Virus record (IMG/VR): IMGVR_UViG_3300032086_002884
Location: 1 to 61,885 of that record
Strand: one strand, 5' to 3'
Source: a virus
DNA: 61,885 nt
The notes under the pieces are model-generated. The model saw only the letters and a list, made by a program, of their open reading frames with translations, was not told the origin of the DNA and did not search any database. The first letter of the stretch is position 1; the number at the start of each line of letters is the position of its first letter. Positions 37,641-48,159 of this stretch are shown piece by piece. A program made the translations under genes and the position numbers.

Positions 37641-40600
37641 ATGGCTAGGAATAATTTAATACAATTTAGAAAAGGTACATTAAGTCAATTTAATAGTACT
37701 AACCCTACTCTTGCCAGTGGAGAGCCTGGATTTGCTATTGATGCGAATGTGTTAAAGGTAGGAGATGGTATCACTCCCTGGAGTGGTCTTCTGGGATTTA
37801 GTGTTGGTAGTGGAATAAGTAATATCAATGGATTAACCTCCTCATCTTTAGTTATAGACGGTGGTCGTAACATACAGGTTACTACTAGCGGTACTGAGAT
37901 TATCAATATCTCCTATACAGGTTTGGATCACATATCAGTATCTGCCATATCTAATGAAACCAATAGTAATAATACTTTTATTCAGGATTTACTTTTTGAC
38001 CAGTATGGCCATGTCACAGGCGTTGCTAGTGTTGCTGTTACAGGCATTGGAGACAGTGTTCCTAGCAATGTTTTGGTGTCAGGAGACAACATTAGTTTAT
38101 TAACTAATGATGCTGACTATGAGTCGATACCTCAGTATGCTTTGACGGCCTCTCCAGGTAATGCTAATTATACCTTTAATGGTCCAGGCTTATCTGGTGG
38201 TGGTAATGATCCAACATTATATTTATATAGAGGCAGAACATATAAGTTTGTTAATAATATGGGTGCTCATCCATTTCAATTTCAGACTACTGCAGGAGTA
38301 GGTGGCACTGCTTATACAGATGGTATTACTGGTAGTCCTGTTAGTAATGGTACATTGACTTGGGAAATCCAACATGATGCCCCTAATATTTTATATTATC
38401 AGTGTACATCACATTCTAGTATGCAGGGTGTTGTTTATATCTTAGACAAAGACTCTCATCCCACGATATCTACTATATCAAGTGTTGATAATAGCAATAA
38501 TACTTTTGTTCAAGACTTATCATTTGATCAGTACGGTCACGTTACTGGTGTTGTTAGTATTGGGGTTACTGGCATTGCAACTACAGAGGATCTTAGTTCT
38601 GTTTCTGGTTATCTACAAGGACAGATAAATGCCTTGCCTTCCGATACTAATACTTTTGTTAGTGGAATTGTATACAGCACAGGTTCAAGAGATTTAGTAT
38701 TAACTAGAAATGATGGTGTTTTATTAACAGGTGATCTTAGTGTTGTTTTACAAAGTGGAGATAATATAAGTCTACTAAATAATAATCTTGGTTACATTAC
38801 AGGGTTTACAGAAACTATTAGTTCTGGGGATCCTGTTAGTTTCTTAGTTAATGATGTACCTTACGCAATCAGTGGAACTCATATAGCCATAAGCAATGCT
38901 GCTTCTAATGTTAATAATACTGATGATGATTTTGTTCAAGATCTTTTGTTTGATGAATTTGGTCATATCACAGGAGTTGTCTCTGCAAAAGCTTCTAGCG
39001 GAGTAGTTAACGCAGCATTAAACACACAAGTACAGGCTGGAGAACATATACTTTTAATCTATGATTCTGGTACAGGTACTGATCCTACAGGAACACTAAC
39101 AATTAATGTTACTGGTATTATAGATGGTGGAGCAACTGTTAATCATTTACCTGTGTTTAGTAATACCGTCACCCCTCTTGTTAATAGTATTATTCATCAA
39201 AGTGGAAACACTCTTGGTATTAATGATATTGCTAGTGGTGGTAATATTACTTTACATGCTCACGGTATAAATAATACCGGTAGCTGGATAGTAAATGAAA
39301 ATGCTCAGGGTAATTCTATATATAATACAGTATTCGAAACTAGAGAAAGCGGTACTAGGCTTGGTGCTATGTATAGCTATGGTACTGCCTATGGCGGTGG
39401 GTCATTAGCTAGCGTTGGATCTGGAGGAACTGCCTTTGCTAGTATTACAGGACCTGTTGCTATTGGACCTGCTGATGCAACTAAAGATTTACTTTTTGGT
39501 GCTGGCAATGCCCAATACGCAAAGATGACAAGCACAGAATTTAGGATTAATCATGATGGACTAAATCGTGATTTTAGAGTTGAAGGAGTTACAGACCAAG
39601 ATCTGATTGTTGCTGACGCTAGCACAGGTCGTGTCGGTATAGGAACAGGAGTTCCAGAAGTAAGGTTGCATGTTTCTGCAACAAATGGTGAAGGCACAAT
39701 TTTATCTCAAACACATGATAACAATAGCTGGGCAGGATTACTTGTTCGTAATGAGCACAATCAAAATGTTGCTAGTTTTCAGTATGGTAATAGTGGCGTT
39801 TCGCACACTCCATCACTACAAAATACTCTTATAGTTGGGAGTAGACAGTCTGGAGTGCCGGTAAAATTCTATCAAGGAGCAGAACTTGATGGTGCGTTTA
39901 GACATAATAACGAAAGAATAATTTTTGATACTAGTGGAAATACCACATTAACAGCAGCGTCTGGTCAGAACGTTGTGGTTAGTGGAAGCAATGATTTTAT
40001 AGTTTATGGAATTGGTACTCATCCTTTAATCTACACAGATCCTGATAGTGGACCTGGTAGAGTTGGTATTGGGAGAATACCAGATAATTATGTTTTAGAC
40101 GTTTCAGGTTCTCTTAGGGTTAGCCCTATTAGCACAGCAACTAGAATATTCACCGTTAACAATACTTCTGGAACTACAGCATTTGAAGTAGAGCCCAATT
40201 CGGTTTATACTAGATTGCCTCTTGGTGTTAATATTACCGGTTCTGTAAATACAGCCTATGGTATTGAAGTATATGACACAGGCATTATGTCAACCGGAAC
40301 ATTCTTTTTTGCTGCTGGTAATGGTATTGATGCTGTAGGGGCTTATGTCAAAAATATTAACCCCTCAGGAGACTCTTTTTATGCTTTAGGTATTGATGGT
40401 GGTGCTGTCAACTGGGTTTTGATGAATGATGCTAGTGGTCGTGGAACAGAAGACACTTTTGTTTTAATGAAAGGTAATGTAGCTAGTGATGATGTAAAGT
40501 TGGCTGTTACTGCTAGTGGCAATGTTGGTATAGGTACAGATAGTCCTAGTACTAAATTAGAAGTAGCTAATAATGGTAATACCACGATTAGAGCAAACAA

Positions 40601-43600
40601 TACATCAGACAACATTATTAATATTTTGAATGTTGACTCTGATAAGGGTTACATAGGAACAATAACAGATCATGATCTGAGGATAGGTACAAACAGTAAT
40701 GGTAGAATAATTATTTCCAACACTGGAAATGTTGGAATTGGTGTTGATCCAGATGTATTTCTAAGTGGTATGCCTTCTCATCATCCTTCTTTTGTCCTTG
40801 GTGATGGCAATGGTCATACTAGTCAAACTATCTATTCAGCTTCCACCAGTGCTGGAGTCATATACTTTGCAGATGGAGTTGACGAAACTTCACGTTCAAG
40901 AGGCTGGATATCGTATGATCATAATTCAGGATTAGATCGTATGCGGTTTGCTACATCTAATGTTGCAAGAATGTTTATAGATTCTGTTGGTAGTGTTGGT
41001 ATTGGTACAGATTCTCCAGTAACAAAACTAGATGTTAGTGGTACAATAACTGCTAGTAGCGGCAATTCAACTCAGTGGAATACTGCTTACGGATGGGGAG
41101 ACCATTCACAAGCTGCGTATATCACAGGACATCCTGTTATTAGTGCTGCTAACACGAGTTCAAATGCTGGTAATGTTTTTATACAGAATTTAACCCTAGA
41201 TGCTAATGGACACATTCTTGCTATAGATGTTGCCCTACCTACTGGTGTTGGTGGCGGTGGTAGTGGTATATCTAGTTTATTAGAAGATCAAAATCCTCAG
41301 CTTGGTGGTAATTTAGATTTAAATAATAAAAATATAGATGGTGCAGGTAGTATCGATATTGATGGACCTATTACTGCTGAAGAACTTACCATAAGCAGTT
41401 CCGATCCTTATATATATCAACGGAGTACAGACTCAACAGAGATAGTTAAGACATATCATTATGACACGGGAAGTCAGCTTGGAGGACTTCTTTCATATGG
41501 AAAATCCTCTAGTGCATTTACAAGTTTCAATACTCTGCTGGGATTAGGTGCTGGCAGTTTTCATTTATTCTCTAGTTATGGACATTTAGGTATTAATACC
41601 TACGGAGTTGCTAAAGATATTGTATTTGGAACAGACAATACAGAAAGAGCTAGAATAACTTCTGTAGGTGATATTGGTATTGGGACGAATTCTCCTGTTT
41701 CCAAACTTGATATTAGAGATGGAGATATCCTAGTAGGAACTAAATTGGTGGTTGGTAGTGGAGTATATAGTCAAACTTCACCTGGAGCTTATTTCGGATT
41801 AAAACACACTAGTCTCACAGGTCCATCCGAATATATGATCATGAGCGCTGGTACTCACACTTATCTTAGCGCTAAAGAAGATAGCGATGTTATTATTAGA
41901 GGTGGTGGGAATAAAGTTGATCATCAGGTTGTTGTATCTGAAAGTGGAGTTACTATCGGTAAGTATAGACCTGCAGCCAGTAGTGTTGTAGCTGAACATG
42001 ATGTTGAGCTTGTGTATGACGATGGTGGTTGTGTCAGAGTTGCTGATCGTGGTGGTAGTGGAGTTATGATTGGAGATTGCGCATACTCTCTTGGTGATAC
42101 ATATGCTGGCATGAAGCATACTCATCATAGTGGTAGTCAAGACTATATGATGATTAGTCAAGGATATTCTACATTGGTTTCTAGTAAATCTGGTTATAGT
42201 ACATATCTACGAGCTGGCGGTAATGCTACAACTTATCAAACTATTATTGGGTCTGATGCCTGGGGAATTGGTCCTAATGCTAACAGATTAAGAGTTAATA
42301 GTCAGTCTGTTCTTGTTAACAACGGTACGGGTAATTATGACTTTAAGGTTTATGGCCAAAATAATGCAACGCCATTAATTCATGCTGATGCTGCATTGAG
42401 CAGAGTTGGAATTGGTACAGCTACTCCTGCTTCTACGCTGGACGTTGATGGAACGATAACTGCTACGACCCTAGTTAAATCTGGGGGAACATCTTCACAA
42501 TTCTTAAAGGCTGATGGGAGTGTTGATACTAGTACATACTTAACTGGAAGTAGTACTATTGGTAGTCTTACAGATGTCACACTAACCACACCCATAAACA
42601 ATGATCAAGTGCTTTCGTATTCATCTGTTGGTGGTTTTACAAATACTGATCTTGGTCTTAACTTAATGAAAAGAGGAAGCATTCCATTTGGTGGATATAG
42701 TGATTCTCAAATGGGTCATTATTTCTTTTTTGATGGAAGTTCCGAAGCTGTTATAAATACAGATGGTGACGATATAAACTTTAGGGTTGAGGGTAGTGGT
42801 GGTACTAATTTATTATTTACCGATGCTGGAACAGATAGAGTTGGTATTGGAAATAACTCGCCTACACATAAATTAGATGTTGCGGGTGAAACTAGGATTA
42901 TGCCTAGATCTTCTCCAAGTGGCCACACTCTTTATCTTGGTAGACATCCATATCAAGCTAATATTAAAGCCGAAGGCTCTAATCAAGAAAACCAATGGAT
43001 GATTATAGATAGTGCTGGCTCAGGCATGAGAACTGCCTTAAATTACTTTGTCGACGATGATGTATTATTAGCTTATGGCGGTGGTAATGTCGGCGTTGGT
43101 ACTACTAGTCCTAACAATCAATTAGATATTTACGCAACTGGCGTACACGCTGGAGCAACTATTCGTGGCACTAATGCTCCCGGCTTAAAACTTTGGGATA
43201 TGTCATATGGCACTTATAATAACGGCGGATCAAAGATTGTAGAACAAGCTAGCAGTTTGCATAGCGGGGTTTTAATTATTGACGCTGATACCGATAATGT
43301 TGGTCATGGATCTTATATGTCGCTTCGCGTTGATGGCACTGAACGTGTTCAAATTACAGAACATGGAAATCTTGGTATTGGCGTTGATCCAGATTTATTT
43401 ATACGCGACCTTCCATCCCATCACCCTTCTCTTGTCCTTGGTGACGGTAATGGTCATACTAGTCAAACCTTTTACTCATCTAGCAGTAGTTCTGCTGTTA
43501 TATATTTTGCAGATGGAACAGGTATTAGTCATTACCCTGGATATATACAATATACTCATTCTGAAGACCATATGCAGTTTGCCACAAACAATCTGGTCCG

Positions 43601-45368
43601 TATGCGTATAGATTCTGCTGGTAATGTTGGTATTGGTACACCTTCTCCAGCACACAAATTAGATGTGGTTTATCCTGATAGTGGATGTGTGAGATTTGCT
43701 GATCCGTCTGGCAGTGGAATTATGATAGGTGATTGCGCTTTATCATCTAATGCTACTTATGCGGGTATGCAGCACACCAAAATGGTTGGTAGTTACATGA
43801 TGGTGAGCGATGGTGACGACACCTATATTAGTGCCAGAGATACTCAAAGTGTGTTTATTAGAGGTGGTGGAAATGCTGCTGAAGCAGAAATTGCTATTCA
43901 TGATGTCGGTGCTGGTGGAGTGGGTATTGTGTTCAACAGCCAGAGTGCTGATAGAGATATTAGAATAGCAGGCACTGGTGACGCGAATCTCTTTAGGGTT
44001 GATGCTGATGAGGATAGAATTGGTATCGGCACGGCTACACCAGCTTATAAGTTACATGTACAGGGTACTGCATATATTTACAATGGAATTATAAGTCCAA
44101 CAACAGCATTTAGAACTGCTGATATTCCATTATCTGGTCCTCCTATTTATGATGGGTTTATTGCTTATCAAAATAGCGATTGTTGGGGTTTAGGTAATAG
44201 TGCTAACGACGGTTTTGTGTTTGAAAAAACAGATGGTAATCAAGGCGGTGCTGACGGCGGCATATTTTTTAATATAAGAGGTAGCGGTGGCACTACTGAA
44301 ACAGCGATGAGTATAAATGGACAAAAAGAAATCTTTATTGGACAAACAGGAACCTATGTACAACAAGGATATTCGTTAAATGTTAAAGGTGGAGCAACTC
44401 TAGATTCTCTTAATATCAATAGTCAGTATACACTTCCTACGGCAGATGGTACAGCTGGACAGAGTTTGGTAACAGATGGTGCTGGCAATATTGTATTTAG
44501 TAGTATTAGTGGAGGGGGAGCAGGTGGTTCTGGTAATTTAGTAAGAGGATCTGAGGTAGTAACTGCTACTACGGGACTCTTTGATGTTTCAGGAGGTTAT
44601 AGCGTTGGTACACTTGATGTTTATCAAAATGGCGTTAAATTATTTGAAGGAGCTGCTTATGACTATACTGCTACAAACGGCACATCCTTTACGTTAGCCA
44701 ACTCAGCCAATAGTGGAGATTTAATAGAATACATAGGGCTTAATACTTCTACAAATGCGGTGGGTAATACCTCTTTGGGTACTGTAACTGTTACAAGTAA
44801 TCAAACCGTATTCAACACAAGCGACACATTTACTAGCTCTAACTTGGCTGTATTTCTAAATGGTGTTAAGTTAGTAGACGGTACTGACTATAACGTAACC
44901 AGTAGTTCTCAGTTTACATTAACATCTACCGCAGTCTCTGGAGACATTGTTGAATATATAGCTTATGGAGCTACAGTAGCCAGCTCTAATCTGCAAAAAA
45001 CTGGTGATACAATGACGGGCAACTTAACTGTCAATGCAGATCTTATAGTTAAAGGTTACAAAGAAACACATACAGATAATGGCAATACTGGTACTTCACA
45101 AACTATAGACATTAGTAGTAGTACTTTACAAACATATACATTAACAGGTAATTGTACGTTTACAATGCCTACCGCAGAGGCTGGTAGAAGTTTTACAATG
45201 TTTCTTAAGACAGGAGCTGGCAGCTTCAGTGCTACATTTACTGGTGTTAAATTCCCTTTAAATATTGCCCCTATAATTACTACTGATGCTAATAGAATGG
45301 ATTTAATTACATTTTACTCTGATGGGACAAATTGGTACGGCAATACACAGCAGGAGTACCATATATGA
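37641..45368 (+). CDS. giant tail fiber (2575 aa)
   Basis: Mtd-like N-terminus (residues 1-55); a cupredoxin-like segment at 177-268 (H210, C255, H258, M261); then about a dozen units of the type VGIGTxSPxxKLDV, typical of long trimeric beta fibers; two near-identical 100-residue blocks (near residues 1030 and 1910); NGVKLxxGxDY repeat domains near 2320-2450; and a C-terminal beta domain ending FYSDGTNWYGN. No S74 chaperone motif seen. Host-binding fiber, certainly virion-associated. Its length and mosaic repeats suggest growth by duplication. Confidence 0.88.
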   Translation: MARNNLIQFRKGTLSQFNSTNPTLASGEPGFAIDANVLKVGDGITPWSGLLGFSVGSGISNINGLTSSSLVIDGGRNIQVTTSGTEIINISYTGLDHISVSAISNETNSNNTFIQDLLFDQYGHVTGVASVAVTGIGDSVPSNVLVSGDNISLLTNDADYESIPQYALTASPGNANYTFNGPGLSGGGNDPTLYLYRGRTYKFVNNMGAHPFQFQTTAGVGGTAYTDGITGSPVSNGTLTWEIQHDAPNILYYQCTSHSSMQGVVYILDKDSHPTISTISSVDNSNNTFVQDLSFDQYGHVTGVVSIGVTGIATTEDLSSVSGYLQGQINALPSDTNTFVSGIVYSTGSRDLVLTRNDGVLLTGDLSVVLQSGDNISLLNNNLGYITGFTETISSGDPVSFLVNDVPYAISGTHIAISNAASNVNNTDDDFVQDLLFDEFGHITGVVSAKASSGVVNAALNTQVQAGEHILLIYDSGTGTDPTGTLTINVTGIIDGGATVNHLPVFSNTVTPLVNSIIHQSGNTLGINDIASGGNITLHAHGINNTGSWIVNENAQGNSIYNTVFETRESGTRLGAMYSYGTAYGGGSLASVGSGGTAFASITGPVAIGPADATKDLLFGAGNAQYAKMTSTEFRINHDGLNRDFRVEGVTDQDLIVADASTGRVGIGTGVPEVRLHVSATNGEGTILSQTHDNNSWAGLLVRNEHNQNVASFQYGNSGVSHTPSLQNTLIVGSRQSGVPVKFYQGAELDGAFRHNNERIIFDTSGNTTLTAASGQNVVVSGSNDFIVYGIGTHPLIYTDPDSGPGRVGIGRIPDNYVLDVSGSLRVSPISTATRIFTVNNTSGTTAFEVEPNSVYTRLPLGVNITGSVNTAYGIEVYDTGIMSTGTFFFAAGNGIDAVGAYVKNINPSGDSFYALGIDGGAVNWVLMNDASGRGTEDTFVLMKGNVASDDVKLAVTASGNVGIGTDSPSTKLEVANNGNTTIRANNTSDNIINILNVDSDKGYIGTITDHDLRIGTNSNGRIIISNTGNVGIGVDPDVFLSGMPSHHPSFVLGDGNGHTSQTIYSASTSAGVIYFADGVDETSRSRGWISYDHNSGLDRMRFATSNVARMFIDSVGSVGIGTDSPVTKLDVSGTITASSGNSTQWNTAYGWGDHSQAAYITGHPVISAANTSSNAGNVFIQNLTLDANGHILAIDVALPTGVGGGGSGISSLLEDQNPQLGGNLDLNNKNIDGAGSIDIDGPITAEELTISSSDPYIYQRSTDSTEIVKTYHYDTGSQLGGLLSYGKSSSAFTSFNTLLGLGAGSFHLFSSYGHLGINTYGVAKDIVFGTDNTERARITSVGDIGIGTNSPVSKLDIRDGDILVGTKLVVGSGVYSQTSPGAYFGLKHTSLTGPSEYMIMSAGTHTYLSAKEDSDVIIRGGGNKVDHQVVVSESGVTIGKYRPAASSVVAEHDVELVYDDGGCVRVADRGGSGVMIGDCAYSLGDTYAGMKHTHHSGSQDYMMISQGYSTLVSSKSGYSTYLRAGGNATTYQTIIGSDAWGIGPNANRLRVNSQSVLVNNGTGNYDFKVYGQNNATPLIHADAALSRVGIGTATPASTLDVDGTITATTLVKSGGTSSQFLKADGSVDTSTYLTGSSTIGSLTDVTLTTPINNDQVLSYSSVGGFTNTDLGLNLMKRGSIPFGGYSDSQMGHYFFFDGSSEAVINTDGDDINFRVEGSGGTNLLFTDAGTDRVGIGNNSPTHKLDVAGETRIMPRSSPSGHTLYLGRHPYQANIKAEGSNQENQWMIIDSAGSGMRTALNYFVDDDVLLAYGGGNVGVGTTSPNNQLDIYATGVHAGATIRGTNAPGLKLWDMSYGTYNNGGSKIVEQASSLHSGVLIIDADTDNVGHGSYMSLRVDGTERVQITEHGNLGIGVDPDLFIRDLPSHHPSLVLGDGNGHTSQTFYSSSSSSAVIYFADGTGISHYPGYIQYTHSEDHMQFATNNLVRMRIDSAGNVGIGTPSPAHKLDVVYPDSGCVRFADPSGSGIMIGDCALSSNATYAGMQHTKMVGSYMMVSDGDDTYISARDTQSVFIRGGGNAAEAEIAIHDVGAGGVGIVFNSQSADRDIRIAGTGDANLFRVDADEDRIGIGTATPAYKLHVQGTAYIYNGIISPTTAFRTADIPLSGPPIYDGFIAYQNSDCWGLGNSANDGFVFEKTDGNQGGADGGIFFNIRGSGGTTETAMSINGQKEIFIGQTGTYVQQGYSLNVKGGATLDSLNINSQYTLPTADGTAGQSLVTDGAGNIVFSSISGGGAGGSGNLVRGSEVVTATTGLFDVSGGYSVGTLDVYQNGVKLFEGAAYDYTATNGTSFTLANSANSGDLIEYIGLNTSTNAVGNTSLGTVTVTSNQTVFNTSDTFTSSNLAVFLNGVKLVDGTDYNVTSSSQFTLTSTAVSGDIVEYIAYGATVASSNLQKTGDTMTGNLTVNADLIVKGYKETHTDNGNTGTSQTIDISSSTLQTYTLTGNCTFTMPTAEAGRSFTMFLKTGAGSFSATFTGVKFPLNIAPIITTDANRMDLITFYSDGTNWYGNTQQEYHI

Positions 45369-46225
45369 TTTTTATACCAAAGAAAACCTTAATGACAAAT
45401 AAGTTATTCCGCGCCGATGGAGGTAGTGTTGCATTTGATGGTGAGTATCGTGTTCACACGTTTACGTCTAGTGGAACATTTTCTACCACTCTAGATTTAA
45501 CCGTTGACATATTAGTTGTTGCTGGAGGTGGAGGTGGAGGTCAAGGTGGTGGTGGTGGAGGTGCTGGAGGATTAATTTATAATACTAATATTTCATTAGC
45601 TGCTGGTAGTTATACTGTAACTATAGGTTCTGGTGGAGCCAGAGCAGTTCAGATACAAAATGCTGTCCACCCAGTACTGAATTATCAGGGTTCTAATGGA
45701 GGTAATTCTACTTTTGACTCTCTATATACTGCAGTAGGTGGTGGAGGTGGAGGTTCTCATAATACTGGTAGTAGTTTTAGTTGGAGTAGTAATCCTAGTG
45801 GTCGATCTAGAGATGATGGAAGATCTGGCGGTAGCGGAGGTGGAGCTGCATTTAATTGGAATATTAGTTCTCTTGGAGGTTGTCAAAGACCAACAGGAGG
45901 AGCTGGTACTGCTGGTCAGGGTAATAGCGGAGGAAGCAGTTGTAGTGGTGGCAATTGCAATACTCCTAGAAGGGCTGGAGGAGGTGGAGGCGCGGGTGGC
46001 GCTGGTGTAAGTTGTGGTTCAGCAAATGGAGGGGTTGGATTACAGGTAAATATTACAGGGTCGTCAGTGTATTATGCTGGTGGAGGAGGTGGTTGGAGTG
46101 GTGGCACAGGAGGTCAAGGTGGTGGCGGAAACTATGCTGTAGTAGCTACGCCAAATACCGGAGGGGGTGGAGGATCTAGTGCTGATGGAGCAGATGGCAT
46201 AGTAATAGTGAGGTACACAAGATGA
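45365..46225 (+). CDS. glycine-rich adhesin tip protein (286 aa)
   Basis: ATG 45365 overlaps the fiber stop (ATGA) with CAGGAG upstream. Residues 22-end are the glycine-rich domain of phage adhesins (DILVVAGGGGGG ... YTVTIGSGG ... SADGADGIVIVRYTR), as in receptor-binding tips of several phages (PG-II sandwich type). Probably caps the giant fiber and decides host range. Confidence 0.82.
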   Translation: MIFIPKKTLMTNKLFRADGGSVAFDGEYRVHTFTSSGTFSTTLDLTVDILVVAGGGGGGQGGGGGGAGGLIYNTNISLAAGSYTVTIGSGGARAVQIQNAVHPVLNYQGSNGGNSTFDSLYTAVGGGGGGSHNTGSSFSWSSNPSGRSRDDGRSGGSGGGAAFNWNISSLGGCQRPTGGAGTAGQGNSGGSSCSGGNCNTPRRAGGGGGAGGAGVSCGSANGGVGLQVNITGSSVYYAGGGGGWSGGTGGQGGGGNYAVVATPNTGGGGGSSADGADGIVIVRYTR

Positions 46226-46575
46226 CAAGAGCAAGAGAAACAAGTGAAAACGCAAGACAAGCAAAGGCTTGGGTTAATTTTCAAGACGGTGGAACTATAA
46301 CCAGCGCTTTCAATATAAGTAGTGTAACAGAATCGCCAAGTACTGCGCTTCCGGCTGGTCATTTTAGAGTAAATTTTGAAAACGCCATGCCAGATACTGA
46401 TTATGTAACTTTAATAACTCAAACAGATAATGGATGGGGAAATAAAACTTCTTTGGTTCAAACTCATTCTACGGACTACACTGCAAATTCTTTTGCAATA
46501 GTTGCAGTACAAGGTCAACAAAATGCCGTATCAGAATCGCCAGTAGCAACAATGGCTGTTTGTTTCCACGATTAA
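46222..46575 (+). CDS. fiber-associated protein (117 aa)
   Basis: Overlaps the adhesin stop (ATGA). AKAWVNFQDGGTITSAFNISSVTES, then VNFENAMPDTDYV, is a domain seen again in the C-terminal half of the 234-aa protein at 47455. Beta-rich receptor-binding or tip domain. Confidence 0.65.
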   Translation: MTRARETSENARQAKAWVNFQDGGTITSAFNISSVTESPSTALPAGHFRVNFENAMPDTDYVTLITQTDNGWGNKTSLVQTHSTDYTANSFAIVAVQGQQNAVSESPVATMAVCFHD

Positions 46576-46588
46576 ACAAGGAGAAAAA

Positions 46589-46846
46589 ATGAAAAGAATA
46601 ATTTATCCAAATGATGACGGTGGAGTGGCAGTAATTCACCCATCGCCTAACACAAAATATACAATAGAAGAACTTGCTCTTAAGGATGTTCCTGCTGGCA
46701 AACCTTACATAATTATAGAAGATACAGATATTCCTACAGATAGAACATTTCGTAATGCCTGGGAATATGATTTTGGAACTTTAGATAATGTAGATGGTTT
46801 CGGATTGGGCTCTGAAGAATTTTTTAACCAAGGCTTAGGAGGTTGA
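46589..46846 (+). CDS. small fiber-cassette protein (85 aa)
   Basis: MKRIIYPNDDGGVAVIHPSP ... LALKDVPAGKPYIIIEDTDIPTDRTFRNAW. I associate this pattern with short proteins that accompany DUF4376 fiber-assembly genes in aquatic phages. Possibly a chaperone subunit. Confidence 0.65.
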   Translation: MKRIIYPNDDGGVAVIHPSPNTKYTIEELALKDVPAGKPYIIIEDTDIPTDRTFRNAWEYDFGTLDNVDGFGLGSEEFFNQGLGG

Positions 46847-46847
46847 A

Positions 46848-47453
46848 ATGATTAATGTAAATATGGATAAAGCTAAAGAGATATGGAAAGATAAGATTCG
46901 TGAGGATCGAAAACCTTACTTTGAATCTTTAGATGTAGACTACCTTAAAGCTACAGAAGCTCAGAATGTAACATTGAAAAGCCACATAGAGACAAAGAAA
47001 CAACAGCTCCGTGATGCTCCAGAAGATTCTAGGATTAACGAAGCTGAAACCCCAGAGTTACTAAAGTCAGTAGATCCTGTATCTGAAATTATGTATATAA
47101 CAGAATTAGATCAGGCTAAGTTAGACAAGCTTACAGAGATAGATGAGGATTGGAAAGTAATACTTAATACAGGTTTTGAAACACCAGAAGGTTGGAGCCT
47201 TGGTATTACTACAGATGACGTAGCATTATTGAACGGAGCGTACTCTCTTGCAAAAGAAGCTGCTGCTCTTGGTTCTACAGACCCTGTTACTATTTTAGAT
47301 ACTAATGGAGAACCTCATTCATTAAGCGTAGCGGAAATGACACCAATTATGTTGGCGTATGGTGCTGCGAGAGCTAATCTAAGTGGCGCAGACGCTGCAA
47401 GAAGAAAACTGGTTAAAGACGCAACAACAATAGAAGAACTAGCGGAGATATAA
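46848..47453 (+). CDS. DUF4376-like fiber-assembly protein (201 aa)
   Basis: The helical first half starts with KAKEIWKDKIREDRKPYFESLD; the second half (residues 105-201) fits DUF4376: LNTGFETPEGWSLGITTDDVALLNGAYSLA ... EMTPIMLAYGAARANL. DUF4376 proteins are thought to help fiber assembly. AGGAGG before the ATG. Confidence 0.75.
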   Translation: MINVNMDKAKEIWKDKIREDRKPYFESLDVDYLKATEAQNVTLKSHIETKKQQLRDAPEDSRINEAETPELLKSVDPVSEIMYITELDQAKLDKLTEIDEDWKVILNTGFETPEGWSLGITTDDVALLNGAYSLAKEAAALGSTDPVTILDTNGEPHSLSVAEMTPIMLAYGAARANLSGADAARRKLVKDATTIEELAEI

Positions 47454-47454
47454 A

Positions 47455-48159
47455 ATGAGTATAGCTAGAGACATAAGCAGACAAAGCAGTAAACAGAATG
47501 CAACATTAACAGCGGATCAAACTGCAGTTACGGTTACAGGAGGATTTAGTGGCTCTAGCATACAGGTATATCTTAATGGCGTTAAAATTATACAAGGACA
47601 AGATTATAGCTTGAATGGTACTAGTGGTATTACATTAACTCAGGGAGCTAGTGCTGGAGATATAATTGAGTTCGTAATCAGAAATACCTCTAATTCAGGA
47701 TTTAGCGCTGCAAATACTGGACAAATTGTAGATCAAGCTGTTACTTTTGATAAATTATCAAATAGTGGAACTGAAGCAGATAATGTGCAAAAAAGAACTG
47801 CAAAAGCTTGGGTTAATTTTGATGGCACTTTTGCAAGTACTCCGTATACCGAAGCTAATGGAGGAATTAGGGATGCCTTTAATATTAGCACCATTACTGA
47901 CGCAGGTACTGGAACTTATATAGTAAACTTTGATACAGCTTTTGCAAATGATGAGTGGTCTATGGCTGGTGCTGGTAGATTGGCTACATACACAGGAGAT
48001 AGTAATTCTCCACAAATAAATTTAGACAGAAAAGTAAGTCGTAATTTAGCTATAACAACTACTTACGCTAGAGTTTGCGCTACTTACCATTTTGGAAGCA
48101 CTATTAATCTTGCTAATCCTGAAGAGATAATGTTAATATTTTTTGGAGAATTATCATGA
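47455..48159 (+). CDS. tail fiber protein with NGVK repeat (234 aa)
   Basis: N-terminal NGVKIIQGQDYSLNGTSGITLTQGASAGDIIEFV (same repeat type as near the end of the giant fiber), then AKAWVNFDGTFAS...FNISTITDAGTGTYIVNFDTAF, the domain of the 117-aa protein. Probably a short side fiber. Confidence 0.7.
   Translation: MSIARDISRQSSKQNATLTADQTAVTVTGGFSGSSIQVYLNGVKIIQGQDYSLNGTSGITLTQGASAGDIIEFVIRNTSNSGFSAANTGQIVDQAVTFDKLSNSGTEADNVQKRTAKAWVNFDGTFASTPYTEANGGIRDAFNISTITDAGTGTYIVNFDTAFANDEWSMAGAGRLATYTGDSNSPQINLDRKVSRNLAITTTYARVCATYHFGSTINLANPEEIMLIFFGELS

Noticed and set aside
36344-45368. Diversity-generating retroelement, because the fibers have Mtd-like N-termini
   Set aside because: No reverse transcriptase and no template/variable repeat pair with adenine-specific change is seen in this window.
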